The notes under the pieces: model-generated | Seen by the model: only the letters and a program-made list of their open reading frames with translations | Databases searched by the model: none | What the model was told of the DNA's origin: nothing | Assembly (NCBI GenBank): GCA_013122435.1 | Contig: WYDT01000016.1 | Span: 93,177 to 157,176 of the forward strand | Length of the DNA: 64,000 nucleotides | From: Chloroflexi bacterium AL-N1 | GTDB lineage: Bacteria > Chloroflexota > Chloroflexia > Chloroflexales > Roseiflexaceae | Direction of reading: 5' to 3' | In this document: positions 50,455 through 60,191 of the stretch, in pieces | Numbering within the stretch: the first letter of the stretch is position 1 | Layout: each line of letters begins with the position of its first letter | Translations under genes and position numbers: made by a program

Positions 50455-51309
50455 CTACATGGCAGTGCTCTGCTGTGCAAAATAATGGTCAAAGGCGCTG
50501 TAGCGTTGTTGATCTTTGGCTTTGTCCAGCACCGAAAACACTACACGTTCGAAGCGACCCCAGAAGGCTCCCTGTGGGCCGAGGTGTCGCCAGAAGATCT
50601 CGGCTACCATCAATGGGTCATTCGCGAAGACGCCGCAGCCCCAGGCTCCCAGGACAAGTGTGTCACATTTGTTATAAGCTGCCAGACCAAGCATCTTGGT
50701 GACTCGTTCGTTGAAGACCTCGGGGATTTGAGGAATACTTTCTGGCTCGTTATATTGGATCGCGCCAGCGTTGGGAGCTGCACTGGTAATGAAATCTACC
50801 AGATAGGGCTCGTCGAAGAAGTTCCCCTGATCGTCTCGAAAGACAGGACAGCCAGGCGAGTAGATCATCCGGTCGGAATAGAGACATGTTTTTTGTGCCC
50901 GATGAAAGTCGTAGTACGCGCGACCTTGCAATAGGCTCTGATAGAGGCCCGAACTGCGAGCCAGGCTTTCTTCTTGCGCCGAGGCTCCCTTAAGAAATCC
51001 ACCACCAGGGTTTTTTGCAGAGGCAAAGTTGAGCACACCAATGCGTTGGGGCGAACTAGTTGCAGTGATACGTGCGGCACCCTGAAGGGTGGTTTCATTA
51101 GCGATTTCAAAGATCGTTTCATCGAATGGGGCTGGTGTTGCCAGCACATCGTTGCGTATCGTGGTGAGTGTGTCAGGCTCATAGTAAGCTGTGTTTGCCA
51201 CGCAAGCTTGTTGTTCAGCTTCAATCGAGACTACTTTGCGATGAAGTGTGCGATACTGGCCCTGTTCCAGAATTTTGACGGTTTCTTGTGCGATTTGTGC
51301 TCTGTGCAT
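50455..51309 (-). CDS. TIGR02452 / microbial PARG-like macrodomain protein
   Basis: 284 aa. Bacterial-type poly(ADP-ribose) glycohydrolase fold: IGVLNFASAKNPGGGFLKGA, then SAQEESLARSSGLYQ, matching the GGG-x-QEE catalytic signature. The N-terminal helical part (AQIAQETVKILEQGQYRT) and the LVDFITSAAPNAGAIQYNEP stretch fit the family. Such proteins remove ADP-ribose from substrates and sometimes accompany toxin or phage-defence genes; no such partner is evident here. The start has a weak ribosome site. Confidence 0.9.
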   Translation of the reverse strand: MHRAQIAQETVKILEQGQYRTLHRKVVSIEAEQQACVANTAYYEPDTLTTIRNDVLATPAPFDETIFEIANETTLQGAARITATSSPQRIGVLNFASAKNPGGGFLKGASAQEESLARSSGLYQSLLQGRAYYDFHRAQKTCLYSDRMIYSPGCPVFRDDQGNFFDEPYLVDFITSAAPNAGAIQYNEPESIPQIPEVFNERVTKMLGLAAYNKCDTLVLGAWGCGVFANDPLMVAEIFWRHLGPQGAFWGRFERVVFSVLDKAKDQQRYSAFDHYFAQQSTAM

Positions 51310-51604
51310 AGGTATACGTCTTTCGTTATTTGGTTTTCAGGAAAGATGCAGTAGTAGGATGTTAACTTGGCGGATAACGATGGTTTGATGAGACAATAGT
51401 GCTATTCAATAAATGATACCACATGAATCTGGCAGATGATCGAATCGGTCATTTTGGCTTGTACCAGGAAAGGAGTAGATGCCTGTCAGTGCGATCATAT
51501 TGGTGCAGTCACCATCTTCTAGAAGGATCGCGAACAAGGATCTGTCACATGTCAATTGCAGCTCCTACTTGATAGTGGCCTTTCCCCCTGACTGACAGTT
51601 TCTA

Positions 51605-53581
51605 CTATCGACTCGTAACCCCCAATTCGAGCAATTCAAGTTTTGTGAGCAGCCGAAAATAGTATGCTAACGCCTCAGGATCGCGTATCCCCGTCTCAAG
51701 CGCGACCATGTCGAGAATATATGCTAATGTCCGTTGTCCGTCGGCCCAGTAGAGCGACACATCGGCAGGAACGCCAAAGAAATCTCGGTGTTGTTGAAAC
51801 ATCGCGCGTGCCTGATCACGCTCTTCCACTGGCAGTCGATGGATATGGGCGTGCAATGTAACTGGACCACGATAGCGTCGTTGTGGCACCAGCATGGCGA
51901 TATCTTTGTGCAGCATTGGACGCTCTGTGGTATGCCAATCCTGTAGGATCTCGCGTACTCTTATCCAGGCTGCTTCGCCAATAGTTCGAGCAAACTTGCA
52001 CGCTGCTTCTGGCTCAAAGTGTGGGTCAAGACGTTGCAAACTCTTCAGTGTCTGCTCTTGTCGATCAACCCAGAAAGCAAGACGGTCGTCCCAGTGCGGT
52101 CCTTCCGGCGTCAGCCCTTCAAGGGCCATTGTGACGCCATGTTGCAGTTCGCGAGTCAGGCGTTGCTCAAACCGTGCGATGAGTTCATGGGCCAGCCAGC
52201 GAGTCTCGTTCGCACCAGCCTGTGCAAGCCAATAGGCATAGGTTCCTGCCAGTGTTGCTGCGTGTTGGAGCGATTTCGGCGACACTTTTTCGAGAGTATC
52301 TGCTGTGGTATGATAGAAGCGATCGGGCCATTGGATGAGCATCGGTGTCGGGATGCCGACTGACGGATCGGTGAGAATAAAGTGGTCGCTGCCATTGGCG
52401 TAGGGAGTCACGGCGTGTCGAAAGAGCGGAAAACTTCCGTTGCTGGCAAAACTTTGCGCTTCACCAAAAAGGCCCTCACGTATGGCTTCGAGCAGATCAG
52501 ACGTGAAATTTGGTAGTGCATCAGATGTACGCACCAGTAGCCATGAACTTCCACATTGATCCTGATCTTCACCCACCATGTCGAGATTCAGACCCGCAAT
52601 AGTTTTGGATAGGTCGTCTTCATGAGCAGCGAGATAGGCGTATGTTCCGGTCATTTCTGGCATCCATAAAAAACGTATACTGCGTTTGGGTTTGGCCAGC
52701 TTCCCATTTGTGATCAGCGTGTGTAGTGCACGTACGGTTTCCATCGCTGCTGCGGCGCCACTCGCATTGTCATTGGCACACGGGGCGGGGTGGCACAAAT
52801 GGCTGACTACTATGACCTGTTCGTCGGTTTCGCCGGGGATGTGGGCGGTGACCACTTCCACCGCACCATCAGCAAAATGGCTTTGTACCAGGGCACGCAC
52901 CCGTACCGGCCCCTCGCCATCACGTGTGTGCTGGTCGATCCGTTGGCGTAGTTCGGCACCAGCACGTGGGGAAAGCGCAAACCCGAATGCGCGTGTCTCA
53001 TTGCCCCACCACCACCACGAGATATATTGGATCGCATCCTGCAGATCGCCAGCAGGACAAATCTGCGGGATACTCCGCATGCCGTCGTAGATGATACCTG
53101 CTGCGCCAAATCGTTCGATGGCAAGGTCGTGTATGGCCGTTGGAGTGCTTTGGGTAAGAATGAGTTTGCCCCGCACATCCACGTTATCGTAGTCACGTAT
53201 GTGTGTTCCGCCATCGACAATCACGACCTCGAACTCGCCGTGGGCTGGTGCGCTGCGTGGAATAAGTGACAACGGTATCTCGCGGTAGTCAGCCAGGCGT
53301 TGTGTGGTGCCATCTGGTTTTAACAAGGTTAATGTGGCTGTATCACACCACCACTCTTGAAACATTGGCTCAGACCATGCCCATACATCTGAGTGAGCGG
53401 AAAAGGTTTCGATCTGGCTTGCAATCCCCCAACTCTGTAAGGTTGTGTCGACCCATTGTGCTGCCTCACGATACATCGGGCTGGCCTGGATGCGGTGCCA
53501 CTGACTAATGTGTGCAACCAGTCGTTTAGCTGCTACTCCAGATACTTCCTGACTGAGCGTATCAAGGAGTTTTTGGTACAT
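51605..53581 (-). CDS. DUF4910-type M28 aminopeptidase
   Basis: 658 aa large zinc aminopeptidase. Metal-site motifs VVSHLCHPAPCANDNASGAA, WMPEMTGTYAYLAAHEDD and LNLDMVGEDQDQCGS, with GSDHFILTDPSVG near the active site. The N-terminal ~200 residues include a PA-like insert (GKLILTQSTPTAIHDLAIER). The last 150 residues form a helical tail typical of the DUF4910 group. AAAGGACATGGTACT precedes the ATG. Role: peptide degradation, probably intracellular because no signal peptide is seen. Confidence 0.88.
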   Translation of the reverse strand: MYQKLLDTLSQEVSGVAAKRLVAHISQWHRIQASPMYREAAQWVDTTLQSWGIASQIETFSAHSDVWAWSEPMFQEWWCDTATLTLLKPDGTTQRLADYREIPLSLIPRSAPAHGEFEVVIVDGGTHIRDYDNVDVRGKLILTQSTPTAIHDLAIERFGAAGIIYDGMRSIPQICPAGDLQDAIQYISWWWWGNETRAFGFALSPRAGAELRQRIDQHTRDGEGPVRVRALVQSHFADGAVEVVTAHIPGETDEQVIVVSHLCHPAPCANDNASGAAAAMETVRALHTLITNGKLAKPKRSIRFLWMPEMTGTYAYLAAHEDDLSKTIAGLNLDMVGEDQDQCGSSWLLVRTSDALPNFTSDLLEAIREGLFGEAQSFASNGSFPLFRHAVTPYANGSDHFILTDPSVGIPTPMLIQWPDRFYHTTADTLEKVSPKSLQHAATLAGTYAYWLAQAGANETRWLAHELIARFEQRLTRELQHGVTMALEGLTPEGPHWDDRLAFWVDRQEQTLKSLQRLDPHFEPEAACKFARTIGEAAWIRVREILQDWHTTERPMLHKDIAMLVPQRRYRGPVTLHAHIHRLPVEERDQARAMFQQHRDFFGVPADVSLYWADGQRTLAYILDMVALETGIRDPEALAYYFRLLTKLELLELGVTSR

Positions 53582-53831
53582 AGTACCATGTCCTTTCGTT
53601 TTACAGATGACAAGTGTGGCAAAGATGATATGAAAGATTCAGCGGTCTTGTGTGTAGGTTTTACTATACCACACAAAGATTGGAATGAGATCGCCATCAA
53701 ATTGTGATCGATAGTTATGAATGTCTAGCGTATGCTTTTTTTCAGGCGATTTCCTTTGGGGTTGTTCTGTATCAATGTTCATCAGGAACAGAGTCGTACT
53801 CGTTTTACAATGCAACAAGGAGTATTCAGTA

Positions 53832-54236
53832 ATGATGTCAATGATGCTTGCGCTTTTACAAGGTGAAGAAGGAGTTGGAATTTTTAGCACACTTTTGTCG
53901 CTGGTTATTGTTGTGGCAGTGATTGCTGGGATGTGGAAAGTCTTTACCAAAGCTGGTCAGCCTGGATGGGCAGCAATTATTCCAATTTATAATGTGTTTG
54001 TACTACTGAAGATAGGAGGTCGACCATGGTGGTGGCTACTGTTGTTGTTTGTTCCAGTCGTTAATATTATTGTACTCATTCTTATTTGGTTTGATCTTGC
54101 AAAAGCTTTTGGGAAGGGTGTTGGTTTCGCACTTGGGCTTTATTTCATGAGCCCAATCTTCATTCCATTGTTGGGCTTCGGTGATGCGGAATATGTAGGA
54201 CCACCCAATGGTATGCCTACTGGTGCTACTACATAG
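53832..54236 (+). CDS. DUF5684 membrane protein
   Basis: 134 aa. Family layout: FSTLLSLVIVVAVIAGMWKV, then FTKAGQPGWAAIIPIYNVFV, LKIGGRPWWWLLLLFVPVVN, ILIWFDLAKAFGKG and FALGLYFMSPIFIPLLGFGD. Three to four helices. AAGGAG is ten bases before the ATG at 53832; the frame extends further upstream to 53721 but without a ribosome site. Function unknown. Confidence 0.82.
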   Translation: MMSMMLALLQGEEGVGIFSTLLSLVIVVAVIAGMWKVFTKAGQPGWAAIIPIYNVFVLLKIGGRPWWWLLLLFVPVVNIIVLILIWFDLAKAFGKGVGFALGLYFMSPIFIPLLGFGDAEYVGPPNGMPTGATT

Positions 54237-54315
54237 TTCGTATAAGTTACATCTGTCTCTTTCAATATTACTCTCCTACTCTGTTCCTGAATTGCCCCCA
54301 ATATTCGTTTGAATG

Positions 54316-54346
54316 AACGACTGCCCATGCGGTAGTCGTTTCTTTC
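54316..54346 (+). terminator. Intrinsic terminator
   Basis: AACGACT pairs with AGTCGTT around a GCC/GG-closed loop, followed by TCTTTC. It lies 80 bases downstream of the DUF5684 gene. Confidence 0.6.
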
Positions 54347-54400
54347 ATTGTGGTGTGGGGTGAATATGAACGGTGCTGAAAAGGATTATGCAGCACTCGA

Positions 54401-54441
54401 GAGAAAAGAAAATCCCTTCGTGCCGATGAAGACACGAAGGG
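54401..54441 (-). terminator. Intrinsic terminator of ssb
   Basis: On the minus strand CCCTTCGTG, ten-base loop, CACGAAGGG, then ATTTTCTTTTC. Located 37 bases after the ssb stop. Confidence 0.85.
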
Positions 54442-54477
54442 GAAGCCGTGAATGACAGGTTCCGTCACGCAGTGGGT

Positions 54478-54873
54478 TTAGAACGGTATAGTCTCTTCGG
54501 ATGCTGTATTCTGTTCAACCAAGGTGTAGCGGTCGAGAAAGAGCACATCATCGGCACGGACAACTGTCTTGGAAAACTGCTTGCCCGTTTCCCGGTCTTG
54601 CCATGAGCGGGTGATCAAACTACCGATGACCCGTACACGACTACCTTTGCGAAGAGACTGTCCACACTGCTCGGCGAGGCGTTCCCACGTTTCGATTGGT
54701 GTCCAATCGGTTTCGACCCCACGGTTGCCATCGTCGTCTCGTCCCCCCAGGCGCTTGGTGGCAATTCTGAAATTGCACACGGTCGTTCCCGAAGGAAGTA
54801 TGCGTTGCTCTGGCACTGCTCCAAGCCAGCCGATCAGTTCTACGCGATTGATGGTTCCTTTGACATTTTTCAT
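54478..54873 (-). CDS. ssb: Single-stranded DNA-binding protein
   Basis: 131 aa OB-fold protein. VKGTINRVELIGWLGAVPEQ, then NFRIATKR, GRDDDGNRGVETDWTPIETW and GSRVRVIGSLITRSWQDRET. The acidic tail is SEETIPF, close to the usual DDDIPF that recruits partner proteins. GAGGTACGAGTT before the ATG. The downstream terminator and an upstream basic repeat protein suggest a small unit. It could be the housekeeping or an accessory copy; this cannot be told here. Confidence 0.93.
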   Translation of the reverse strand: MKNVKGTINRVELIGWLGAVPEQRILPSGTTVCNFRIATKRLGGRDDDGNRGVETDWTPIETWERLAEQCGQSLRKGSRVRVIGSLITRSWQDRETGKQFSKTVVRADDVLFLDRYTLVEQNTASEETIPF

Positions 54874-55058
54874 AACTCGTACCTCATGTTATATACTCTT
54901 ATTCAATGTGGCTGATCACGGCGATCAGCGTCTCCAGATTATATAGAGAGATTACGCGTTTTGATAGTCGCGCGAGTAGGACTTTGGAGTAGATAATGAG
55001 TGGTTCTATTGGCTCCGCAGAAGGTATACTCGTTTGCCTGCGGAGCCAGAAGTACTGA

Positions 55059-55763
55059 TTACAACAACGATTCGTCGGTTGTACGCGGTAACGTGGAAGA
55101 CCGCTGCCATTCACGTAACAGTGTTGCTGCCTGGCTGCTCGTCATCTCATCAATGCTCACATCAAAGCGTTCTTGTGATTCGTTATGGAGATCAAGGCCG
55201 TTTTGGTCAGCCAGCCGCTCTAACGCGCGAAGTTGTTTATCGTTTACGCGGCTCTCTTCATGCTGCTGCGTTCCATTCGATCCATTAGTGTGGTTGTTTG
55301 TATCTCGTTGTTCTGAGCCGTTATAGGCTGTGCGAGATTCGGCGACTTTCTTAAGTTGGTCGATGAACGTGCTGGCCTGGCCTTTGGTAACTGTAACGAG
55401 ATCGATGCCCTGATCATTGGCATATGTAGCCAATCGTTCGTTGGTCCAGCCCAGCCCATCTTGCAGATTGGCAATAAAGTTGCGTTGTTTGTCACTGGCC
55501 GGCGACTCCGGGTCGCGCACGGTGATAGGGGCTGGTGTGGCGGCTTCTTCGCGTAGTGTCGCAATCTGTGTTTCAATGGCTTCACGCTGAGTTTGATAGA
55601 TTCGTAACCCCAGACCAACTGCCTTGGTGATATCTTCATCTGAGGCATCGACCGACAGGGTGATGGTTTCCTCAAGGGTGATAAAGTCTTCGCCAATACG
55701 GATGGCAGCACGGTAAGTTCGTGATACGGTTTGTTCGTCATTCGTGGTTTTGCGAGGGGGCAT
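55059..55763 (-). CDS. Two-repeat protein next to ssb, unknown function
   Basis: About 234 aa. An N-terminal beta/alpha part (SRTYRAAIRIGEDFITLEET) is followed by two related 50-residue modules: SDKQRNFIANLQDGLGWTNE ending ASTFIDQLKK, and NDKQLRALERLADQNGLDLH ending AATLLREWQR, joined by a polar linker. The modules resemble the short [S/N]DKQ...L helical unit found in phage and plasmid single-strand DNA proteins. AGGAGGACAGGACAT before the ATG at 55763. It lies 185 bases upstream of ssb, same direction, so a DNA-binding or SSB-accessory role is plausible (inference). Confidence 0.7.
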   Translation of the reverse strand: MPPRKTTNDEQTVSRTYRAAIRIGEDFITLEETITLSVDASDEDITKAVGLGLRIYQTQREAIETQIATLREEAATPAPITVRDPESPASDKQRNFIANLQDGLGWTNERLATYANDQGIDLVTVTKGQASTFIDQLKKVAESRTAYNGSEQRDTNNHTNGSNGTQQHEESRVNDKQLRALERLADQNGLDLHNESQERFDVSIDEMTSSQAATLLREWQRSSTLPRTTDESLL

Positions 55764-55994
55764 ATGTCCTGTCCTCCTATCCAATCGCACGTGGCTGGTT
55801 ATGTGCGACCGGATATTACTCGTGTTCAATACTTATAAACTCGTTCCATGTATACCAATTTGGTCGCCCCAGCCCAGTAGCGCCGTGGGATTAAGGTCAT
55901 ACTTTGTATAGTATAGCACAAATGTGTTGTTTTGGCAAGTGCAAATTTGTGGTGCGTAAGGAATAACGATATGCACTTTGGTCTTCAGAACGAA

Positions 55995-57800
55995 CTATGC
56001 CTCATAAAGTTGCTCACCTCGATGCAGTCGCTCGGCAATCTGGAATGTCTGCTCCTGTGCACGCACGGTCGGCGCATGGGCAGCCAAGTAACGGGCTGCC
56101 GCGATTAGCATATGCATTCCTTCAGGTGTTCCCTGCAGTAACTTGTACTGTGCAAAGGCTCCTTCAATAGCCTGAATGGTATGAAAGTTGCGGTCTTCGC
56201 GTAGCAGTGCTTTGCCAATTGTCGCAAGTAGTTGATCAACAGATTTGTGGTGTTCATATGCTGTTGCTATCTGTTCAGCGACAAATATTCCAGCCTGGTT
56301 GACCTGTTGTTGGTGATCGAGCAACGGAAGCAATTCGCGTACTGGTTTGGGTTCATTTTGTGCTCCTGGCTTTGGAATCTTTGCTGGTGGAATGTTGAGA
56401 AATCGATCTAAAAAGATGCTCATTGTCGCGTCGAGCACACCACGCAGAAGGGGCAGTGTTTGTTGCTCGATGCTTGTATGCGGTGTGGCACGATTGCTTT
56501 TGCCTTGAGTGATGCGACGAATTCTCTGGTGTAGTGCATTGGCATACGTAAATGTATGCAGAACTGTGTCCCAGTCACTAAATTCATTTGATGTGTGGAA
56601 GTGCGCGATCCGCAGCGCTGCGGTGTAAGCAACTGTCCCGGCGATCTGTTCACTCGTTGCGCCATCGTGAAGTGCAGCCAGAAGCGCATTGATATTAGCC
56701 TGTGGGTCATCAGAAAGAAGTTGTTGGGCCAGTGGAACACGTCTGTCCCAGACTTGTGTTGCTTGAGCCTGACGCACGGCTTCGCCGGCCTTGACCGCAT
56801 CAGGAAGAGCGGCAAAAGCAGTCTCAAGGATGTCTATCAGATCGATGGGGTGTCGCCATGCGTTGGACTCCTCCATCCGATCTGCCTGGGCAATACCACG
56901 TATCAGGCTGGCAAGGACTGGTCCCGCCATGTCCCATCCGGCAATGTCCAGCGCCTCCAGTGCTTTGTTGATAAAGTCAAGCACGTGTCCAGTCTGGAGA
57001 TAACGATGATCGGTGGCAGCGGCAAAGAGTATATCGGCCAGTTCTACGCTGCTGGCCCCACTACGCACTGCGGTGACGATGCAACGTTCGGCACCTTCGT
57101 CATCACGTACTTCGATGAAATTACGAAACCAGCGTTTGAGAGTTGGAAGATCAACGTTCTGATTGGGGAGTGGGTCGATCAGGAAGTGCGGAGGCATAGC
57201 TGCCGTGTCTACAGCTACGGCGTGTAGTCCTTGGTAGAGTGCTCGTGCACGGTCTTCCGTATTGAGGATTGGGAGCATGTTCATCAAGCAGGTAAGCATA
57301 GTCAGCCCTTGCCCCCAGCCATTGACACGATACGTCGAGCCAAATTCAAGGCCAACGCGAAATGCTTCACGTGAGTCATCATTGTTGTCGAGCAATGCAA
57401 TGGCAGATTTGGCAATCAGCAGGCGAATATTGCGTTCCAGACCATCTCGCAGCCGTGTGAGTTGATAGGCTCGTGCATCATGCTGTGGTGTGGTATCGAT
57501 CCAGATAGCATCATCACGAATTGCTACCGGATAAGCACGTACATTGTCGGCAAACTGGTCAAATGTGCCACCTGAGGCAAGATCAAAGCGCGCATGGTGC
57601 CAGTGGCAGGTAAGAATACAGTCTTTTACACTCCCCTGATCGAGTGGAAACCCCATGTGAGGACAGCGGTTATCGACGGCATAAAAGCGATCTTGATGTC
57701 GGAGAATGAGGACAGGTCGATCTCCTGCATTGATCACGTGTCGATTGGTGGTGGCAAAATCCGTGATGTGAGCTACTTTGAGCCATGCTTCCTGTGTCAT
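55995..57800 (-). CDS. Rieske-domain / helical fusion protein
   Basis: About 601 aa. The first 110 residues are a Rieske [2Fe-2S] ferredoxin domain: NRCPHMGFPLDQG near residue 45 (CxH) and CHWHHARFDLASGG (CxxH). The remaining 480 are helical repeats with no mononuclear-iron motif, so it is not a standard oxygenase. Such fusions occur in Chloroflexota and cyanobacteria-like genomes; their function is unclear. AGGAGGCACAACA before the ATG at 57800; the frame extends to 57899 but that part is polar and unlikely. Alone, with the ssb group downstream and the glycosidase upstream. Confidence 0.85.
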   Translation of the reverse strand: MTQEAWLKVAHITDFATTNRHVINAGDRPVLILRHQDRFYAVDNRCPHMGFPLDQGSVKDCILTCHWHHARFDLASGGTFDQFADNVRAYPVAIRDDAIWIDTTPQHDARAYQLTRLRDGLERNIRLLIAKSAIALLDNNDDSREAFRVGLEFGSTYRVNGWGQGLTMLTCLMNMLPILNTEDRARALYQGLHAVAVDTAAMPPHFLIDPLPNQNVDLPTLKRWFRNFIEVRDDEGAERCIVTAVRSGASSVELADILFAAATDHRYLQTGHVLDFINKALEALDIAGWDMAGPVLASLIRGIAQADRMEESNAWRHPIDLIDILETAFAALPDAVKAGEAVRQAQATQVWDRRVPLAQQLLSDDPQANINALLAALHDGATSEQIAGTVAYTAALRIAHFHTSNEFSDWDTVLHTFTYANALHQRIRRITQGKSNRATPHTSIEQQTLPLLRGVLDATMSIFLDRFLNIPPAKIPKPGAQNEPKPVRELLPLLDHQQQVNQAGIFVAEQIATAYEHHKSVDQLLATIGKALLREDRNFHTIQAIEGAFAQYKLLQGTPEGMHMLIAAARYLAAHAPTVRAQEQTFQIAERLHRGEQLYEA

Positions 57801-57879
57801 TGTTGTGCCTCCTGTCAGTTCAGAGAAATCAGTATTTCTCATGGTAGAGGAGGTTGTGGGAAAAGGACTGGACAAAAGG

Positions 57880-57917
57880 AGAGCCAGCCTCCTGTTCATT
57901 GGATCAGTGCTGGCTCT
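57880..57917 (-). terminator. Intrinsic terminator of the glycosidase gene
   Basis: On the minus strand AGAGCCAGC pairs perfectly with GCTGGCTCT around a 20-base loop, followed by CCTTTTG. Located just after the phosphodiester glycosidase stop (57948); T tract weak. It precedes the Rieske-fusion start. Confidence 0.6.
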
Positions 57918-57947
57918 GTAAACGACATTGTCAGGATGTGCTTGTGA

Positions 57948-60191
57948 TTAGGGTATGGTGGCTTTAATGCCGAGCCCGTCAAATACGACTTGTCCCGTGT
58001 ATTGTTTGCCCGGATCGTCTTCAATAACGCCGATGCCGACCAGTTGAAGTGGTCGTGGGGCTTCCTGTGGCAGATCAACTTCGACGAATTGCCACTCTGT
58101 CCAGGTAGCTCGTGGTCCATAAACATCAAAAACATTTCCATCTGCGCTGCGTAGTGTGAAGACGACGTGTTGTCCTTGTCCATCGCTATGGACCCAGGCT
58201 CCCATCTGGATGGGCCAGCCCTGGAGATCCATCGGGTTTTCGAGCACGGCACTGGCACGACGTGGCTCGGTGGATTGTGCGAAGTCATAGGTCAGGAGCA
58301 ACCCTTGCCCATCGAGTGAGGGTATTTGTGCGATACCGCCTTCGCTGTTCCAGCCGTTGAACGACCAGCCTTCGATACTGTCGAATTGCGAGAGGGGAAT
58401 AGCGACAATGCCGATACTTACGGGCATCACATGGGTGATACCACCGACATGCATTTTCACAAATGTGATGCCACGATCAGTCTTCGGAGTAATCTGAAAA
58501 TGTTTGGTATCGGCAGGAACAATATCTAACATACCAGTGTCATACTCAAGGGTTACATCGCGTGGCTCGATGGTCGCTGATTCGCCATTAGGATCATAGC
58601 CATTGAGGGCAAAGTAGGTGGGCCCATCGCCGGGACGGAACTCAATGATGGGTGGGTTGACATCCATATGAGTTAATGGTCCCAGCACATGTATTGGCTG
58701 TGGGTCGCTGGTTTTGACTCCATCCCACCCTGGGTTCTGTGCCTGGATGAAAGCTGTACCAGTTTGGCCAGCGCGGAAAACACCATCACTCTCCATAAAG
58801 CCGAACTCTGGTGCTAGTGATTGCCAACTCACACTGTAGGCTCCTGCTGGAGCGTATGTTTCATCAAACCCTTTAGCCACAAGCGTACGTGACAGACCAG
58901 GGAAGACCCGGTTGGCACCTTCACCGAGAATGGGTACCACACGTATGCCTGTAAGCTGTCCACTACCGGGCGGGACAAAGATACCAATTCCGTTAGGAAT
59001 GTAGCGTTCTGCTCCCCCTGCCGGTCGGTTGATGAGTTCCGGTCCCCATTCACCCGCTTTGCGAGCAAGCATGGTGGTGGACCCACCACCATCCAGATTC
59101 ATAGCATGATGGGCACCGAAACTACGTAACAGATCGCTCAGTTCCAGAAGAGTCAAACCGCGCGTATCACGGCGGCGCCCATCAACGGTGACCAGGAACA
59201 TGCGTTGGCCATCAGCCGAGAAGCCGATGGCTGTCCGCGGTTCTGACTGGCCGTTGTCAAGTGGTGGAGTTTGCCCATCTCGGATGAGAATTTCGCGTCC
59301 GCCGATAGCAAAATCGAAGGGCACCGGAGCATCTGTTCGAGGACCATAACGCGTCGAAACCGGATCGCCAGGGTTCAGGCTTCCAAGAATATCTGCGCCT
59401 GCTTCACGACCAAGCAGCACAAACGAGTCAGGCGGAATCCATCCCTCGCCAGCATTTTCACTGGAGGAGACAACCGTGCCGTTGGTAACCACCACCTCGC
59501 GTATCGGAGTCCCATTGGCATGGGTTACGGCCCGGCCGCGATTAGCACCGCCCCAGGCCGTCGTAAAAAGTCCAATACCATTCTCATCAAGAATATGATG
59601 ATTGAGACCATTGAGAGGGTATTCCCCACTGGGAAGGTTTACAGCCCCATCAAGACCCATGTACGCAACGCGCCCGAGTCGATCAAAGCCAACGCCTGCA
59701 ACGTGAGGCCAGTTATACACCGGACTTTTCAGCATTGCCCCTTTTGATATCTCAGCACCATATGGTGCATTAGTATGGTAGATATCAAAGAAGTCGCCAT
59801 TAACAGCCGCGATAGCTCCACTGCGTGCGACCATGGTCGATAATGGTTCCGCAGCAGCCACTGAGCCAGGATGGAGGAGATCCACCGAGACCAGCGGATT
59901 GTTCAGATCCACGATGAGTATCTGACCACGGGCCAGACCACGAGCGTCAAAGCGATTAAACTGCACAAGTTGAACACCAGGGCCAACGGGTGTGTAGGTC
60001 TGGTCGGCGAGAAATGCCTGTGTCGTTCTAACAGCCGATGGAGCGTTGGAGAGTGAGGTGTTGGATGCGGCTGGTGTCGTGCGCGTGAATACCTGGGCGG
60101 CCTGCGACGGAAGAGCTACGACCAATAATGCAAGGGTGAGGAGCACAATCGTGAGGTAGCGTACAGACCTGAATAACCGATTATTGACCAT
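57948..60191 (-). CDS. Secreted phosphodiester glycosidase (NAGPA) domain protein
   Basis: 747 aa. Signal peptide VRYLTIVLLTLALLVVALPS then QAAQVF. A central NAGPA-like domain: AAVNGDFFDIYHTNAPYGAE, RTAIGFSADGQRMFLVTVDG and LRSFGAHHAMNLDGGGSTTM. The C-terminal half holds beta-type domains (about 430-560) and a CBM-like end (EGWSFNGWNSEGGIA). Such enzymes cleave phosphodiester-linked sugars in teichoic acids or glycans outside the cell. Strong ribosome site GGGGG before the ATG. Function in envelope or matrix remodelling likely. Confidence 0.88.
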   Translation of the reverse strand: MVNNRLFRSVRYLTIVLLTLALLVVALPSQAAQVFTRTTPAASNTSLSNAPSAVRTTQAFLADQTYTPVGPGVQLVQFNRFDARGLARGQILIVDLNNPLVSVDLLHPGSVAAAEPLSTMVARSGAIAAVNGDFFDIYHTNAPYGAEISKGAMLKSPVYNWPHVAGVGFDRLGRVAYMGLDGAVNLPSGEYPLNGLNHHILDENGIGLFTTAWGGANRGRAVTHANGTPIREVVVTNGTVVSSSENAGEGWIPPDSFVLLGREAGADILGSLNPGDPVSTRYGPRTDAPVPFDFAIGGREILIRDGQTPPLDNGQSEPRTAIGFSADGQRMFLVTVDGRRRDTRGLTLLELSDLLRSFGAHHAMNLDGGGSTTMLARKAGEWGPELINRPAGGAERYIPNGIGIFVPPGSGQLTGIRVVPILGEGANRVFPGLSRTLVAKGFDETYAPAGAYSVSWQSLAPEFGFMESDGVFRAGQTGTAFIQAQNPGWDGVKTSDPQPIHVLGPLTHMDVNPPIIEFRPGDGPTYFALNGYDPNGESATIEPRDVTLEYDTGMLDIVPADTKHFQITPKTDRGITFVKMHVGGITHVMPVSIGIVAIPLSQFDSIEGWSFNGWNSEGGIAQIPSLDGQGLLLTYDFAQSTEPRRASAVLENPMDLQGWPIQMGAWVHSDGQGQHVVFTLRSADGNVFDVYGPRATWTEWQFVEVDLPQEAPRPLQLVGIGVIEDDPGKQYTGQVVFDGLGIKATIP

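Noticed and set aside
50285..50485. 66-codon plus-strand frame
   Set aside because: No ribosome site and overlaps the end of the PARG-like gene.
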